Counted from the first letter of the stretch, positions 1-6,588 are shown. The stretch is 11,183 bases of DNA from Clostridia bacterium (GCA_900754795.1 CAAEEA010000047.1:1-11183), one strand, 5' to 3'. A program made the numbers and translations. Notes: a model not told the origin generated them from the sequence alone.

Positions 1-66
1 ACTTTTTATAGCCGGTCTTTCAAATTACGGAATAGGGGCGGTTGCCTATCAAATTATTGTGTTACT

Positions 67-375
67 TTACCGCACATGAGCATTTATGTCAGTTTTCTTG
101 CAAAAGGGAACGTAGTCCCTGTTGCCGTATTTAAATATAATGACTTCAATGCTTCCGTCTTCCGCCGCATCTGCCGGGACGTCAAGATCCGGTATCCGGT
201 CAAGCCCTGATTCGGCCGCCCTGTCCCCTACGTATATCACAATATCATTTATCTGCAGTTTTCCCTCTCTGTGCCAGCAGACCTCCCGCGGATCAGCGCG
301 CATAAAATCAACAAGACATCCGTCTCTGATCACCACTTTATCATTATCTTTAAGAGCAAAGCAGCCCATCGTCAT
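67..375 (-). CDS. Unrecognised 102-residue protein
   Basis: I do not recognise this protein. The frame stays open upstream to an ATG at 426, but I chose the ATG at 373-375. A strong Shine-Dalgarno sequence (GGGGGTGAT) lies just before it, and the -10 element at 417-422 lies within the longer frame, so a transcript would begin too late for the upstream ATG. From 375 the product starts MTMGCFALKD and is 102 residues long. It is soluble, with no membrane segment or signal peptide. It has two hydrophobic beta-like stretches (DIVIYVGD and SIEVIIFKYG) on either side of a proline/aspartate-rich acidic linker, and four scattered cysteines that form no metal-binding spacing. It stands alone, divergent from the radical SAM gene at 593. 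No good terminator was seen after its stop codon. Existence of the gene is well supported by promoter plus RBS; its function is unknown. Confidence 0.6.
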   Translation of the reverse strand: MTMGCFALKDNDKVVIRDGCLVDFMRADPREVCWHREGKLQINDIVIYVGDRAAESGLDRIPDLDVPADAAEDGSIEVIIFKYGNRDYVPFCKKTDINAHVR

Positions 376-416
376 CAGAATCACCCCCGAATACCGATCC
401 TCGTTTTTTAATGTAT

Positions 417-445
417 AATATAGCATGAACCGTGCCTGAAATCAA
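417..445 (-). promoter_or_regulatory. Sigma-A-type promoter for the 102-residue protein
   Basis: Read on the - strand, a -35 box TTGATT (440-445) and a -10 box TATATT (417-422) are separated by exactly 17 bp. Transcription would start near 410, which leaves a short leader before the Shine-Dalgarno sequence and supports the downstream ATG at 375. Confidence 0.6.
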
Positions 446-592
446 TGCCGTCTCTTTACCGCGAACAGCGGATTTTGTTGAGCATTTTTGTCTGTTTGTT
501 TAGTTTTTGTGCACTTTTGCCCTTTTGCTTATATGAATATTTTTCTTTCAATTATACAATAGTATAACGTGAGAATAGGAGGTAAATATAAT

Positions 593-1966
593 ATGGCAAA
601 AAATCTCGCACACATTGCTGAACGAAAGGCTTTTGGCATGGTCCTCAACTCCGTCATCGAGAAAGGGAGAAAAGGGGATTTTGCCGAAGAAGCTCTTAAA
701 CTAATCGACAAAATCGAAAAGATCCTCGGCAGCTCGTGGCAGAGCTCGTCCTACGAAATGCTCAGAAATATCGCCCATTCTCCTGACAGCAAATGGGCTC
801 ATTATGCGGAAAGGATCATCCGCGAAGTCGATCCCCGCATATTGAAAACCTTCCTGCTTAACGCCGGATACGAAGCCGGTTTCAGAGGTTATAAAACTTC
901 TCTGGAAATGGAAGAAAAATACGGCTGCAACATACCGTGGATAATCCTCATGGACCCTACCACCGCGTGTAATATGCACTGCACCGGCTGCTGGGCCGCC
1001 GAGTACGGCAACAGACTGAATCTTTCATACGAAATGATGAATAAAGTCATCACCGAGGGCAAGGAACTCGGTATCCACGCCTATCTCTTCACCGGCGGCG
1101 AACCTCTCATCCGCAAGGACGACATAATCCGGCTGTGCGAAAAGCATCAGGACGTCGCCTTCCACGCTTTCACCAACGGAACTCTCATAGACCAGAAATT
1201 CTGCGACGATCTGCTTAGAGTGGGCAACTTTTTCCTCTCCGTGAGCATTGAAGGTTTTGAGGAGAGTAACGACGGCCGCCGCGGCAGCGGTCACTACAAA
1301 AAAGCTCTTGACGCCATGGATCTGATGCATAAGAATCACATACCGTTTGGAGTTTCCATATGCTATACCAGTAAGAACTATCTGACGGTAACAAGCGACG
1401 AATTCCTCGATATGCTCATCGGCAAAGGCTGTGTTTTCGCCTGGTTCTTCCATTACATGCCTGTAGGCGTAAACGCCGATACAAGTCTGCTCCTCAGCCC
1501 TGAGCAGAGAGAATACATGTACAAAAAGATCAGGGAGATACGTGATCTCGAAGGCGGCAAAGAACTGTTCGCCATAGACTTCCAGAACGACGGAGAATTT
1601 GTCCACGGCTGTATCGCCGGAGGCGAAAGATATTGTCACATAAACGCTAACGGAGACGTAGAACCCTGTGTATTCATCCATTACTCAGGTGCAAACATCA
1701 AGGAAAAATCCCTGCTTGACTGCCTGCGCCAGCCGCTGTTCCTCGCCTATAAAAAAGGGCAGCCGTTCAACGACAACATGCTGAGACCTTGCCCTATGCT
1801 CGAAAACCCGGAAAAGCTGCAAGAGCTGATCAAAGAAACGGGCGCAAAATCAACTGATCTGGAGGCTCCCGAAACGGCGGAACATCTGTGCGGCAAATGC
1901 GTTGAATATGCCAGAGAATGGGCGCCTGTCGCTGACAGACTCTGGAATGAAAGTCAAAACAAATAA
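593..1966 (+). CDS. Radical SAM enzyme with SPASM-like C-terminal cysteines
   Basis: A 457-residue radical SAM enzyme that would use a [4Fe-4S] cluster to cleave S-adenosylmethionine. The start is the ATG at 593, preceded by AGGAGG at 577-582; an in-frame GTG at 569 lies upstream of that RBS and is rejected. Residues 1-115 form a helical N-terminal extension. The cluster motif is C126-x3-C130-x2-C133 followed by W, and the SAM-binding TGGEP is at 167-171. The C-terminal part carries C340, C348, C359, C400, C433 and C436, with the SPASM-like run HINANGDVEPC, suggesting auxiliary Fe-S clusters. The CxxxCxxCW form and long C-terminal region recall radical SAM enzymes acting on lipids or peptides, but the substrate cannot be assigned. 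No precursor peptide or partner gene lies next to it. It is monocistronic, with a terminator right after the stop. The upstream DNA is AT-rich but holds no clean -35/-10 pair. The superfamily call is firm; the specific role is unknown. Confidence 0.9.
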   Translation: MAKNLAHIAERKAFGMVLNSVIEKGRKGDFAEEALKLIDKIEKILGSSWQSSSYEMLRNIAHSPDSKWAHYAERIIREVDPRILKTFLLNAGYEAGFRGYKTSLEMEEKYGCNIPWIILMDPTTACNMHCTGCWAAEYGNRLNLSYEMMNKVITEGKELGIHAYLFTGGEPLIRKDDIIRLCEKHQDVAFHAFTNGTLIDQKFCDDLLRVGNFFLSVSIEGFEESNDGRRGSGHYKKALDAMDLMHKNHIPFGVSICYTSKNYLTVTSDEFLDMLIGKGCVFAWFFHYMPVGVNADTSLLLSPEQREYMYKKIREIRDLEGGKELFAIDFQNDGEFVHGCIAGGERYCHINANGDVEPCVFIHYSGANIKEKSLLDCLRQPLFLAYKKGQPFNDNMLRPCPMLENPEKLQELIKETGAKSTDLEAPETAEHLCGKCVEYAREWAPVADRLWNESQNK

Positions 1967-2019
1967 TCTGACGCCCGGGCTTACCGCCTTACAGAGAATC
2001 TGCAATCCCGACTTCAGAT

Positions 2020-2047
2020 AACCGGCAGTTAACATCTGCCGGTTTTT
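2020..2047 (+). terminator. Rho-independent terminator after the radical SAM gene
   Basis: The arms AACCGGCAG (2020-2028) and CTGCCGGTT (2036-2044) form a perfect 9-bp stem with a 7-nt loop, running into TTTTT (2043-2047). It sits 54 nt after the stop codon of the radical SAM gene. Confidence 0.9.
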
Positions 2048-2112
2048 CATTTTATCCGTGTCTCGGGCATATCATGTACAGGCGGTCTTATTCCGCCGGG
2101 GAGGTTAAGCTG

Positions 2113-2652
2113 TTGAACGTCCGCCGTATCATTTTACACACGTGTATTCCGGTAAAACTGTCTGTAATATTATTTACATCTGTATTTTTTATTTCTATGA
2201 TCTTTTTCACCGCAGGCGCCCGTGACAAATTTCCGCCTGCCGAATATGACGGCTCGGAGCTGGCCGCGGTGGCCCTCAGCCAGACAGGTAACGAAGGCGG
2301 CGAAAAATACTGGCGATGGTGCGGTTTTGACAGCAAAGTGGACTGGTGCGCCTGTTTTATCTCCTGGTGCGCCGCCCGGTGTTCCGATTCGGCGCCTGAA
2401 CTGTATTCCTGCGCGGATTTTGCAGTGTGGTTTGACACTCATCACAGGTTCTATGACTCTGACACAGATCCCGTTCCCGGTATGGTCGTCCTCTTTGACA
2501 ATGATTATGACCGCTCACCGGATCACATGGGTATAGTCACCGGTATCCGCCGGGATCAGATACATGTGGTGGAAGGCAACCGCGGCGACACATGCTGTGA
2601 AGTAATATATACCACCGGTGATAATCGCATATCCGGTTACGGGATATTATGA
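2113..2652 (+). CDS. Secreted CHAP-type peptidoglycan amidase/endopeptidase
   Basis: A 179-residue exported protein with a CHAP (NlpC/P60-like cysteine amidohydrolase) domain, expected to cut amide bonds in peptidoglycan outside the membrane. I chose the TTG at 2113 because GGGGAGG (2098-2104) lies 8 nt before it; an in-frame ATG at 2074 has no RBS. Residues 15-35 (VKLSVILFTSVFFISMIFF) form a signal sequence or membrane anchor, followed by TAGA as a possible cleavage site. The family signature DWCACFISWCAA gives the nucleophile C79. H138 in PDHMGIV and E154/N156 in VVEGNRG fit the rest of the active site. There is no SH3 or other wall-binding domain, so it is a minimal enzyme. It is unusually rich in cysteine. 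A small GGCGG/CCGCC hairpin (2081-2097) abuts the RBS. The 3' end overlaps the convergent yolD gene by 16 bp. Confidence 0.8.
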   Translation: MNVRRIILHTCIPVKLSVILFTSVFFISMIFFTAGARDKFPPAEYDGSELAAVALSQTGNEGGEKYWRWCGFDSKVDWCACFISWCAARCSDSAPELYSCADFAVWFDTHHRFYDSDTDPVPGMVVLFDNDYDRSPDHMGIVTGIRRDQIHVVEGNRGDTCCEVIYTTGDNRISGYGIL

Positions 2653-2996
2653 AATCTTTTTTTCTCCAGTACTTCCAGCCTGCAGATATCATCCGTCTTT
2701 ATTTTTGCTCCGTCTGTTTCCAGTATACGAACGTCACGGTCAATACCTTTAACTGTTCCGGCTTTGGTCACATAACCGCCCTCCGTATAATACTTCACCA
2801 TTATCTCATCTCCTTCTTCCAGCGCGCTGAGCCCGCGGTTCAGTTCTTCCGCCTCGTCGTCGAGCAATTCACGCCTTGGCTCTCTTACAATTCCCGCCTC
2901 CGCTATGGCTTCTTCAAGTCCTTTCAAAGCGGAAAAAGGCATGAACTGTTTAGCCCGATCCGCCTGTTTCATCCTTGCCCTTTGCTGTGTTCTCAT
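2637..2996 (-). CDS. yolD: YolD-like protein, partner of Y-family polymerase
   Basis: A 119-residue YolD-like protein. The family is usually encoded beside UmuC/UvrX-type polymerases in Firmicutes and is thought to serve as an accessory factor, loosely analogous to UmuD. The N-terminal motif RAKQFMPFSALKGLEEAI (residues 14-31) is the family hallmark. A negatively charged central helix and a C-terminal beta-rich part with KYYTEGGYVTKAGTV follow. Its ATG overlaps the polymerase stop codon in the arrangement ATGA (2993-2996), and AGGAGG lies 9 nt upstream within the polymerase gene, so translation is probably coupled. It shares the SOS-controlled promoter upstream of the polymerase gene. No terminator was seen after its stop. 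Confidence 0.85.
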   Translation of the reverse strand: MRTQQRARMKQADRAKQFMPFSALKGLEEAIAEAGIVREPRRELLDDEAEELNRGLSALEEGDEIMVKYYTEGGYVTKAGTVKGIDRDVRILETDGAKIKTDDICRLEVLEKKRFHNIP

Positions 2997-4249
2997 GCCC
3001 TGTGTCCTCCTATCTGCCTGTTTCTATCCCTTGCTGTTGAACATTCTTCAAGGTTATACGCTCTGAAGATAGCGTCACGTCCGTATTTATCCTTTATAGC
3101 TATGACAGTCTCGGCCTCTTTGCGATCCGCTTCCATCTCCTGCGGCGTATTGAACAGATCAAACCCTTCCCAGCAATCGGGCAGTATGCGGCCAAAGGTT
3201 ATATTAACACGCCTGAGGCCGTATGCCCTGTCCGCCGCGCGCATATAAAGATCTTCCATGTACTGCCTGATGATTCTTCCTGAAGCTGTGTAAAACGGCA
3301 TAGTCAGGCTTCCGCCGGAATGGCTTCGCCGCGGTCCGGAATATCCGAGATGAAGACTGATCGAATCTGTGACAGTTCGTTTTTCCACCAGTTCAAGGCA
3401 CATCTGATCTGTCATTTCCATGACTATAATCCTGCCTTCTTCACTGTTATAACCCCGTGGAAGCACCTGACCTGAGGTTATGCTGTGGGACTTGGGTCTG
3501 TAAGTTTTTATATCCTCCATTGTGACGGTCTCACGTCCCCATGCGTGATCTTTGAGCAGCTCAGCGTCTATGCCGAACAGCCTGTACAGAAGTTTATCAT
3601 CAGCAAAAGCCAGCTGCTTCATATTGTATATGCCATACTTCCCCAGCCTGTCCGCGGTGCCTCGTCCGATACGCCAGAAATCCGTCAGCGGAGTATGTTC
3701 CCAAAGTTCCCGCCGGTATCTTTTTTCATCAAGGATCCCTACGCCGGACGGGGAACGTTTAGCCATTATATCAAGAGCCACTTTTGCCAGGAACAGGTTG
3801 GTCCCGATACCGGACGCAGCCGGAATTCCGGTAGTATTTTTGACGTCTCCCGCCACTCTCAGCGCGAGAGCATTCATATCGTCGCCGTAAACAGCCCTGT
3901 ATCTGCCCGCGTCTATGAACACCTCATCTATGGAATATACATATATATCATCTTTGCTGAAATATTTGAGATACACACGGTATATATCTGCCGCGTAGCG
4001 AATATACAGACTCATTCTCGGTCTTGCAATCATATACGAAATGTTCTCAGGAATCTCGCAGAGCCGGCAGCGGCTGCCGATCCCGCGCCTTTTCAGTGAA
4101 GGCGTTACGGCAAGGCATATGGTCTTATCACCTCTGTGAGGATCAGCCACCACAAGGTCGGCGGAAAGGGGATCAAGCCCACGTTCAACACATTCTACCG
4201 ACGCGTAAAAAGATTTCAGATCTATGCAAATATAATCATACTTTTCCAT
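2993..4249 (-). CDS. UmuC-type Y-family translesion DNA polymerase
   Basis: A 418-residue Y-family polymerase of the UmuC/UvrX branch, which copies past damaged bases with low fidelity. The palm-domain metal ligands are D10 in YICIDLKSFYASVE and D108/E109 in VYSIDEVF; F14/Y15 occupy the steric-gate region. The helix-hairpin-helix little-finger junction is around DFWRIGRGTADRLGKYGI, and the C-terminal third is the little finger domain. Length is normal for the family. The start is the ATG at 4249, with AAAGGGG 7 nt upstream. It is the first gene of a two-gene operon with yolD (4-nt overlap). A near-consensus promoter with a LexA operator in its spacer lies immediately upstream, so the operon is predicted to be SOS-induced. 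Related cassettes occur both on chromosomes and on integrative elements of Clostridia; nothing here shows an element boundary. Confidence 0.93.
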   Translation of the reverse strand: MEKYDYICIDLKSFYASVECVERGLDPLSADLVVADPHRGDKTICLAVTPSLKRRGIGSRCRLCEIPENISYMIARPRMSLYIRYAADIYRVYLKYFSKDDIYVYSIDEVFIDAGRYRAVYGDDMNALALRVAGDVKNTTGIPAASGIGTNLFLAKVALDIMAKRSPSGVGILDEKRYRRELWEHTPLTDFWRIGRGTADRLGKYGIYNMKQLAFADDKLLYRLFGIDAELLKDHAWGRETVTMEDIKTYRPKSHSITSGQVLPRGYNSEEGRIIVMEMTDQMCLELVEKRTVTDSISLHLGYSGPRRSHSGGSLTMPFYTASGRIIRQYMEDLYMRAADRAYGLRRVNITFGRILPDCWEGFDLFNTPQEMEADRKEAETVIAIKDKYGRDAIFRAYNLEECSTARDRNRQIGGHRA

Positions 4250-4277
4250 ATCGCCGCCCCTTTCAGGTTATGTCCAT

Positions 4278-4306
4278 ATTATATACGAACATATGTTCTT
4301 TTTCAA
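4278..4306 (-). promoter_or_regulatory. SOS promoter of the umuC-yolD operon
   Basis: On the - strand, -35 TTGAAA (4301-4306) and -10 TATAAT (4278-4283) are separated by 17 bp. The spacer contains the perfect palindrome GAACATATGTTC (4287-4298), which matches the Gram-positive LexA/DinR consensus GAAC-N4-GTTC. LexA bound there would block RNA polymerase directly. Confidence 0.92.
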
Positions 4307-4346
4307 GATGAAAAAAATTCCTTTTTTCGACACAATCCGATAAAGC

Positions 4347-4377
4347 AAAAACCCGAGAACGATACGCTCTCGTGTTT
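4347..4377 (-). terminator. Possible - strand terminator upstream of the SOS promoter
   Basis: AAACCCGAGA (4349-4358) and TCTCGTGTTT (4368-4377) form a 10-bp stem with one mismatch and a 9-nt loop. Read on the - strand, the stem is followed by a short T run (A run 4347-4351 on +) and then GCTTT. It could shield the SOS operon from upstream transcription. No - strand gene is visible directly upstream. Confidence 0.45.
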
Positions 4378-4420
4378 CCGCTAAAAAAGAAAAGTAGAGT
4401 TTGTAGATTTCCTCTTTATT

Positions 4421-4532
4421 ATATGCCAGTTCGCCCATAATTTCAATATCGGATTTGCATATGCCGGAAAATATTTATAAACTTTCAGTTCAACAAGCAA
4501 TTTTTTCCATATGCCAATTTACCCATATTTTC
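4421..4532. repeat. Pair of imperfect 24-bp direct repeats upstream of the XRE gene
   Basis: Copies at 4421-4444 and 4509-4532 match at 20 of 24 positions. Both start ATATGCCA, contain CCCATA, and end TTTC, 88 bp apart. A third ATATGCC occurs at 4459-4465 as part of the palindrome GCATATGC. Inside each copy TATG and CATA form short inverted ends. The second copy lies about 45 bp before the start of the XRE gene, where an operator would be expected. No clear -35/-10 pair for the XRE gene was found. Confidence 0.55.
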
Positions 4533-4575
4533 GACATGACGTTTATGCATAATTAAACCATATGGAGGGAAACAT

Positions 4576-4812
4576 TTGAATATGACTACCGGAAAAAGAT
4601 TGAAAACGCTTCGTACCAGAAAAGGCTTTACTCAAATAAAAGTTCAAATGTTGACAGGTATAGACCAGTCGGATTATTCAAGGCTTGAAACAGATCACCG
4701 CTACCCTACCGTCGAACAGGCAAAGCGGCTGGCGCTGATTTTTAACACAAGCATGGATTATATCTTCTGTCTCACCGATGAGGACGCGCCTTATCCGAGA
4801 ATCCGTGACTGA
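4576..4812 (+). CDS. Small XRE-family HTH transcriptional regulator
   Basis: A 78-residue DNA-binding protein that is essentially one Cro/C1-type helix-turn-helix domain. The five-helix pattern runs from KRLKTLRTRKGFTQ (residues 7-20) through the recognition region GIDQSDYSRLETD (28-40) to PTVEQAKRLALIFNTSMDYIF (44-64). The short acidic tail has no ligand or dimerisation domain. The start is either TTG at 4576, 6 nt after GGAGGG (4564-4569), or ATG at 4582, 12 nt after it; spacing favours TTG. It diverges from the SOS-controlled polymerase operon and ends at a strong terminator, so it is a single-gene unit. The repeats in the intergenic region could be its own operators (inference). Confidence 0.85.
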   Translation: MNMTTGKRLKTLRTRKGFTQIKVQMLTGIDQSDYSRLETDHRYPTVEQAKRLALIFNTSMDYIFCLTDEDAPYPRIRD

Positions 4813-4814
4813 CG

Positions 4815-4851
4815 CCGCTGCCGGCAATAGATAACCGGCGGGCGGTTTTTT
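4815..4851 (+). terminator. Rho-independent terminator after the XRE gene
   Basis: CCGCTGCCGG (4815-4824) pairs with CCGGCGGGCGG (4835-4845), with one G-T pair and one bulged G, around a 10-nt loop. It is followed by TTTTTT (4846-4851), immediately after the XRE stop codon. Confidence 0.85.
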
Positions 4852-4944
4852 ATTTGCCGGAAAACGCGTGAAAAGCGGTGATAATATAACTGATTTTTCA
4901 TCGTGTTCCGGTCCTGAGGGCTATCCTGCCTTTTTTAAATTTCA

Positions 4945-4986
4945 GGCGATTAGGTCGGAAGCAATCCCGACCGAATCGCCCTTTTT
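4945..4986 (+). terminator. Long stem-loop with T tail (orphan terminator)
   Basis: The arms 4945-4958 (GGCGATT then GGTCGG) and 4967-4980 (CCGACC then AATCGCC) pair over 13 bp with one central A-G mismatch and an 8-nt loop, followed by TTTTT (4982-4986). It is strong, yet it lies about 130 bp beyond the XRE stop, which already has its own terminator. It may be a backup, or the end of a short RNA starting after 4851. Confidence 0.75.
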
Positions 4987-5149
4987 ATCCCTTCCGGCAG
5001 GAATCACAAGCAGCTTTCCTGCTCATATCGACAACCACAGTCGTCATTTTTCCTGCTGAATTCCCGTTTTTCATAAAACGACCCCGATCAAAGAGTAATT
5101 ATCACATGAATCAGCAGGGATTGACCCCGACCATTTGACTGAAAATTAG

Positions 5150-5187
5150 TTATTAGGCAGGGCGGTTCAATCCGCCATGCCTAATAA
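5150..5187 (-). terminator. Large stem-loop after the thioesterase gene, probable terminator
   Basis: The arms 5150-5165 and 5172-5187 form 15 base pairs with one G-A mismatch (5160/5177) and the loop TTCAAT. It starts 15 nt past the thioesterase stop on the - strand. The following sequence CTAATTTTC is only weakly T-rich, so termination is likely but less certain than the structure itself. Confidence 0.65.
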
Positions 5188-5202
5188 AGGATATTAAAAT
5201 CT

Positions 5203-5943
5203 TCAGCGCTCTGTCAGGGATATCTCTGCCTCAATGTTGGTCTCCCCGTTTTCCTTGACAGTTCTGAACATATACGCGCCGTCTTTCACGGCGGTACGCA
5301 AGATCGTTATGACGTCGCCAAGAGGCGCCTCTTTGCTGTAATGTATCCGCAGTCCGCTGACGCGGTGAGTACCCGCTTCAAGCTCCGGGATATGATCGCA
5401 CAATACGTCGGCATAAAAGGTATTGTTCATATGACCGTTGTTATCAAGGTTTGAATAACTTACCCGGTGGGCGCCCACGGTCTCAAACCCCGCGTCCTTT
5501 GGGATCTTGAACTTTCTGTCAAACAGTTCTTTGTATTCACCCATATAAAAGTTTGAAAAATCCGCCTCATCGGCTTTTAGGATCTTTCTTGTCTCCATAT
5601 CTACAAGAGCCCACTGGCTGGCCACTTCAGCCATGAGTTTCCCGTCTTTTTCCACATAATACATACGGGGAAACGTCGCCCGGGAATTGCCGCAGGCGCA
5701 GGTCAGCACCGTAACCGGTTCGTCGCAGTATATCCTGTCATATATTTTAAGGTCGAGACGGCTCAGCATCAGCGCCTTACCCCGATCCTGAAGTTCTTCA
5801 TAAGACGGTTTGTCTATATCCATCTGCCTCTTGCCCGCGTCCTGGGTTATCTGCAATATCCCTGAAAGCTTGGCCTCTCTGTGCTGATCGCAGCTGTAAG
5901 TATCTAATGTTCTCGGTTCGCTGTAAATTTTCTTTTCTGTCAT
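5203..5943 (-). CDS. Acyl-ACP thioesterase (FatA/FatB type)
   Basis: A 246-residue double hot-dog-fold enzyme that hydrolyses acyl-acyl carrier protein to free fatty acid and ACP in the cytoplasm. The catalytic signature of the family is clear: NLDNNGHMNN (165-174), giving D167, N169 and H171. E205 in HYSKEAPLGD fits the glutamate further along. The first hot-dog half (residues 1-135) carries the substrate channel and includes YVEKDGKLMAEVASQWALVDMETRK. Length matches bacterial members (about 240-250). The ATG at 5943 follows AGGAAA closely and AGGGAG slightly further off. It is the last gene of a three-gene run with a radical SAM gene (40 bp upstream) and an AlkD-like gene, and is followed by a large stem-loop. 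Its acyl chain preference cannot be read from sequence. Confidence 0.9.
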   Translation of the reverse strand: MTEKKIYSEPRTLDTYSCDQHREAKLSGILQITQDAGKRQMDIDKPSYEELQDRGKALMLSRLDLKIYDRIYCDEPVTVLTCACGNSRATFPRMYYVEKDGKLMAEVASQWALVDMETRKILKADEADFSNFYMGEYKELFDRKFKIPKDAGFETVGAHRVSYSNLDNNGHMNNTFYADVLCDHIPELEAGTHRVSGLRIHYSKEAPLGDVITILRTAVKDGAYMFRTVKENGETNIEAEISLTER

Positions 5944-5983
5944 TTTCCTTTTTCTCCCTGATGTTTATACTCTGATGTCTGTT

Positions 5984-6586
5984 TCAGCGTACTCTGAATT
6001 TTACGCCAAGACCGCCGGCTATCTTCCGGCACTCCTCTATATCCTCTCTGCTTATGGAACTGCTGACCACCGACATGGTCACATCATCCATATATTGTTT
6101 TATTTCCCGGGTAAAGTCCAGGATCGCCTCAAAAGCTCCGATACCGTAGTCAGGATGACAAAGCTTTAGATATTTTCGCGCCGTCGGCGCGTTGAGACTT
6201 ACGGATACGGCGTCAAGCTTTCCGGCGATCTCCTCTGCCGTAGGTTTTTGGTTTATCAGATCAGAAAGTCCGTTGGTATTGAGTCTAATCTTCAGGTCTG
6301 TCGTCTTTCTGATGTGGTCGCAGAGAGAGAACATTGTGTCAATCCTTTCAGTCGGTTCACCGTAGCCGCAGAATACCACTTCATCATAGCGGCTCAGGTC
6401 TCTGTCATCAAACATGGATATAAGCTCATCCGCCGACGGCTCTCTTTTGAGCCAGAGACTGTCTGCTTCCCCCAGCGAGTCCGTCATGGTTCTTATGCAA
6501 AAATCACAGCGGCAGGGACACCTGTTCGTCATATTTATATAAAGTCCTCCGCCATAGTCATAGATCACATCTCCGATGTATTCCAT
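5984..6586 (-). CDS. Radical SAM protein of the TatD-associated type
   Basis: A short, 200-residue radical SAM protein. The cluster motif is C23-x3-C27-x2-C30 within MTNRCPCRCDFCIRT, with an extra C25. The glycine-rich SAM-binding segment is FCGYGEPTE (72-80), and strand motifs LNTNGL and VSVSLNAPT follow. It ends shortly after the core barrel, with no SPASM or other C-terminal domain, consistent with the TatD-associated radical SAM family (about 190-200 residues). Its substrate is not known. No tatD gene is nearby; instead it lies 2 bp after the AlkD-like stop and 40 bp before the thioesterase, as the middle gene of the operon. The RBS is an AGAGG-type sequence inside the end of the alkD gene, suggesting coupled translation. 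Radical SAM identity is secure; the subfamily is likely. Confidence 0.8.
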   Translation of the reverse strand: MEYIGDVIYDYGGGLYINMTNRCPCRCDFCIRTMTDSLGEADSLWLKREPSADELISMFDDRDLSRYDEVVFCGYGEPTERIDTMFSLCDHIRKTTDLKIRLNTNGLSDLINQKPTAEEIAGKLDAVSVSLNAPTARKYLKLCHPDYGIGAFEAILDFTREIKQYMDDVTMSVVSSSISREDIEECRKIAGGLGVKFRVR

Positions 6587-6588
6587 TT

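Larger units (their letters stand above)
4813..5202. other. 390-bp region without a convincing gene, rich in inverted repeats
   Basis: This lies between the ends of the XRE gene (+) and the thioesterase gene (-). Apart from the listed terminators it contains GCAGGAA (4997-5003) facing TTCCTGC (5016-5022), CGTTTT (5065-5070) facing AAAACG (5075-5080), and CCTGCTGA (5052-5059) facing TCAGCAGG (5111-5118). The octamer GACCCCGA occurs at 5080-5087 and 5123-5130. A 63-codon open frame at 4868-5059 runs through the terminator stem, lacks an RBS and resembles nothing known. A structured RNA is possible but unproven. Confidence 0.5.

Noticed and set aside
465..488. Possible terminator (CCGC/GCGG with following T run) between the two left-most genes
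   Set aside because: Only a 4-bp stem, in a T-rich spacer between divergent genes where no transcript needs to end.
1025..1681. Long open frame on the - strand (218 codons)
   Set aside because: It lies wholly inside the radical SAM gene, opposite strand, and shows no domain or RBS; it is a by-product of codon bias in the real gene.
2649..3248. Open frame on the + strand antisense to yolD and umuC
   Set aside because: Both opposite-strand genes are secure by motif and operon signals; this frame has no RBS and no family resemblance.
4562..4579. Five-codon leader peptide frame overlapping the XRE start
   Set aside because: Its ATG is part of the Shine-Dalgarno region and has no RBS of its own; too short to support.
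4868..5059. Possible 63-residue protein on the + strand
   Set aside because: It reads straight through the 4945-4980 terminator stem, has no usable RBS, and its composition (Ser/Pro/Phe-rich) looks like translated non-coding DNA.
5156..5181. Resemblance of GGCGG-TTCAAT-CCGCC to a tRNA or tmRNA T-arm
   Set aside because: The loop is 6 rather than 7 bases, the outer stem extends far beyond an acceptor stem, and no D-arm, anticodon arm or CCA end is present. A simple long stem-loop explains it.
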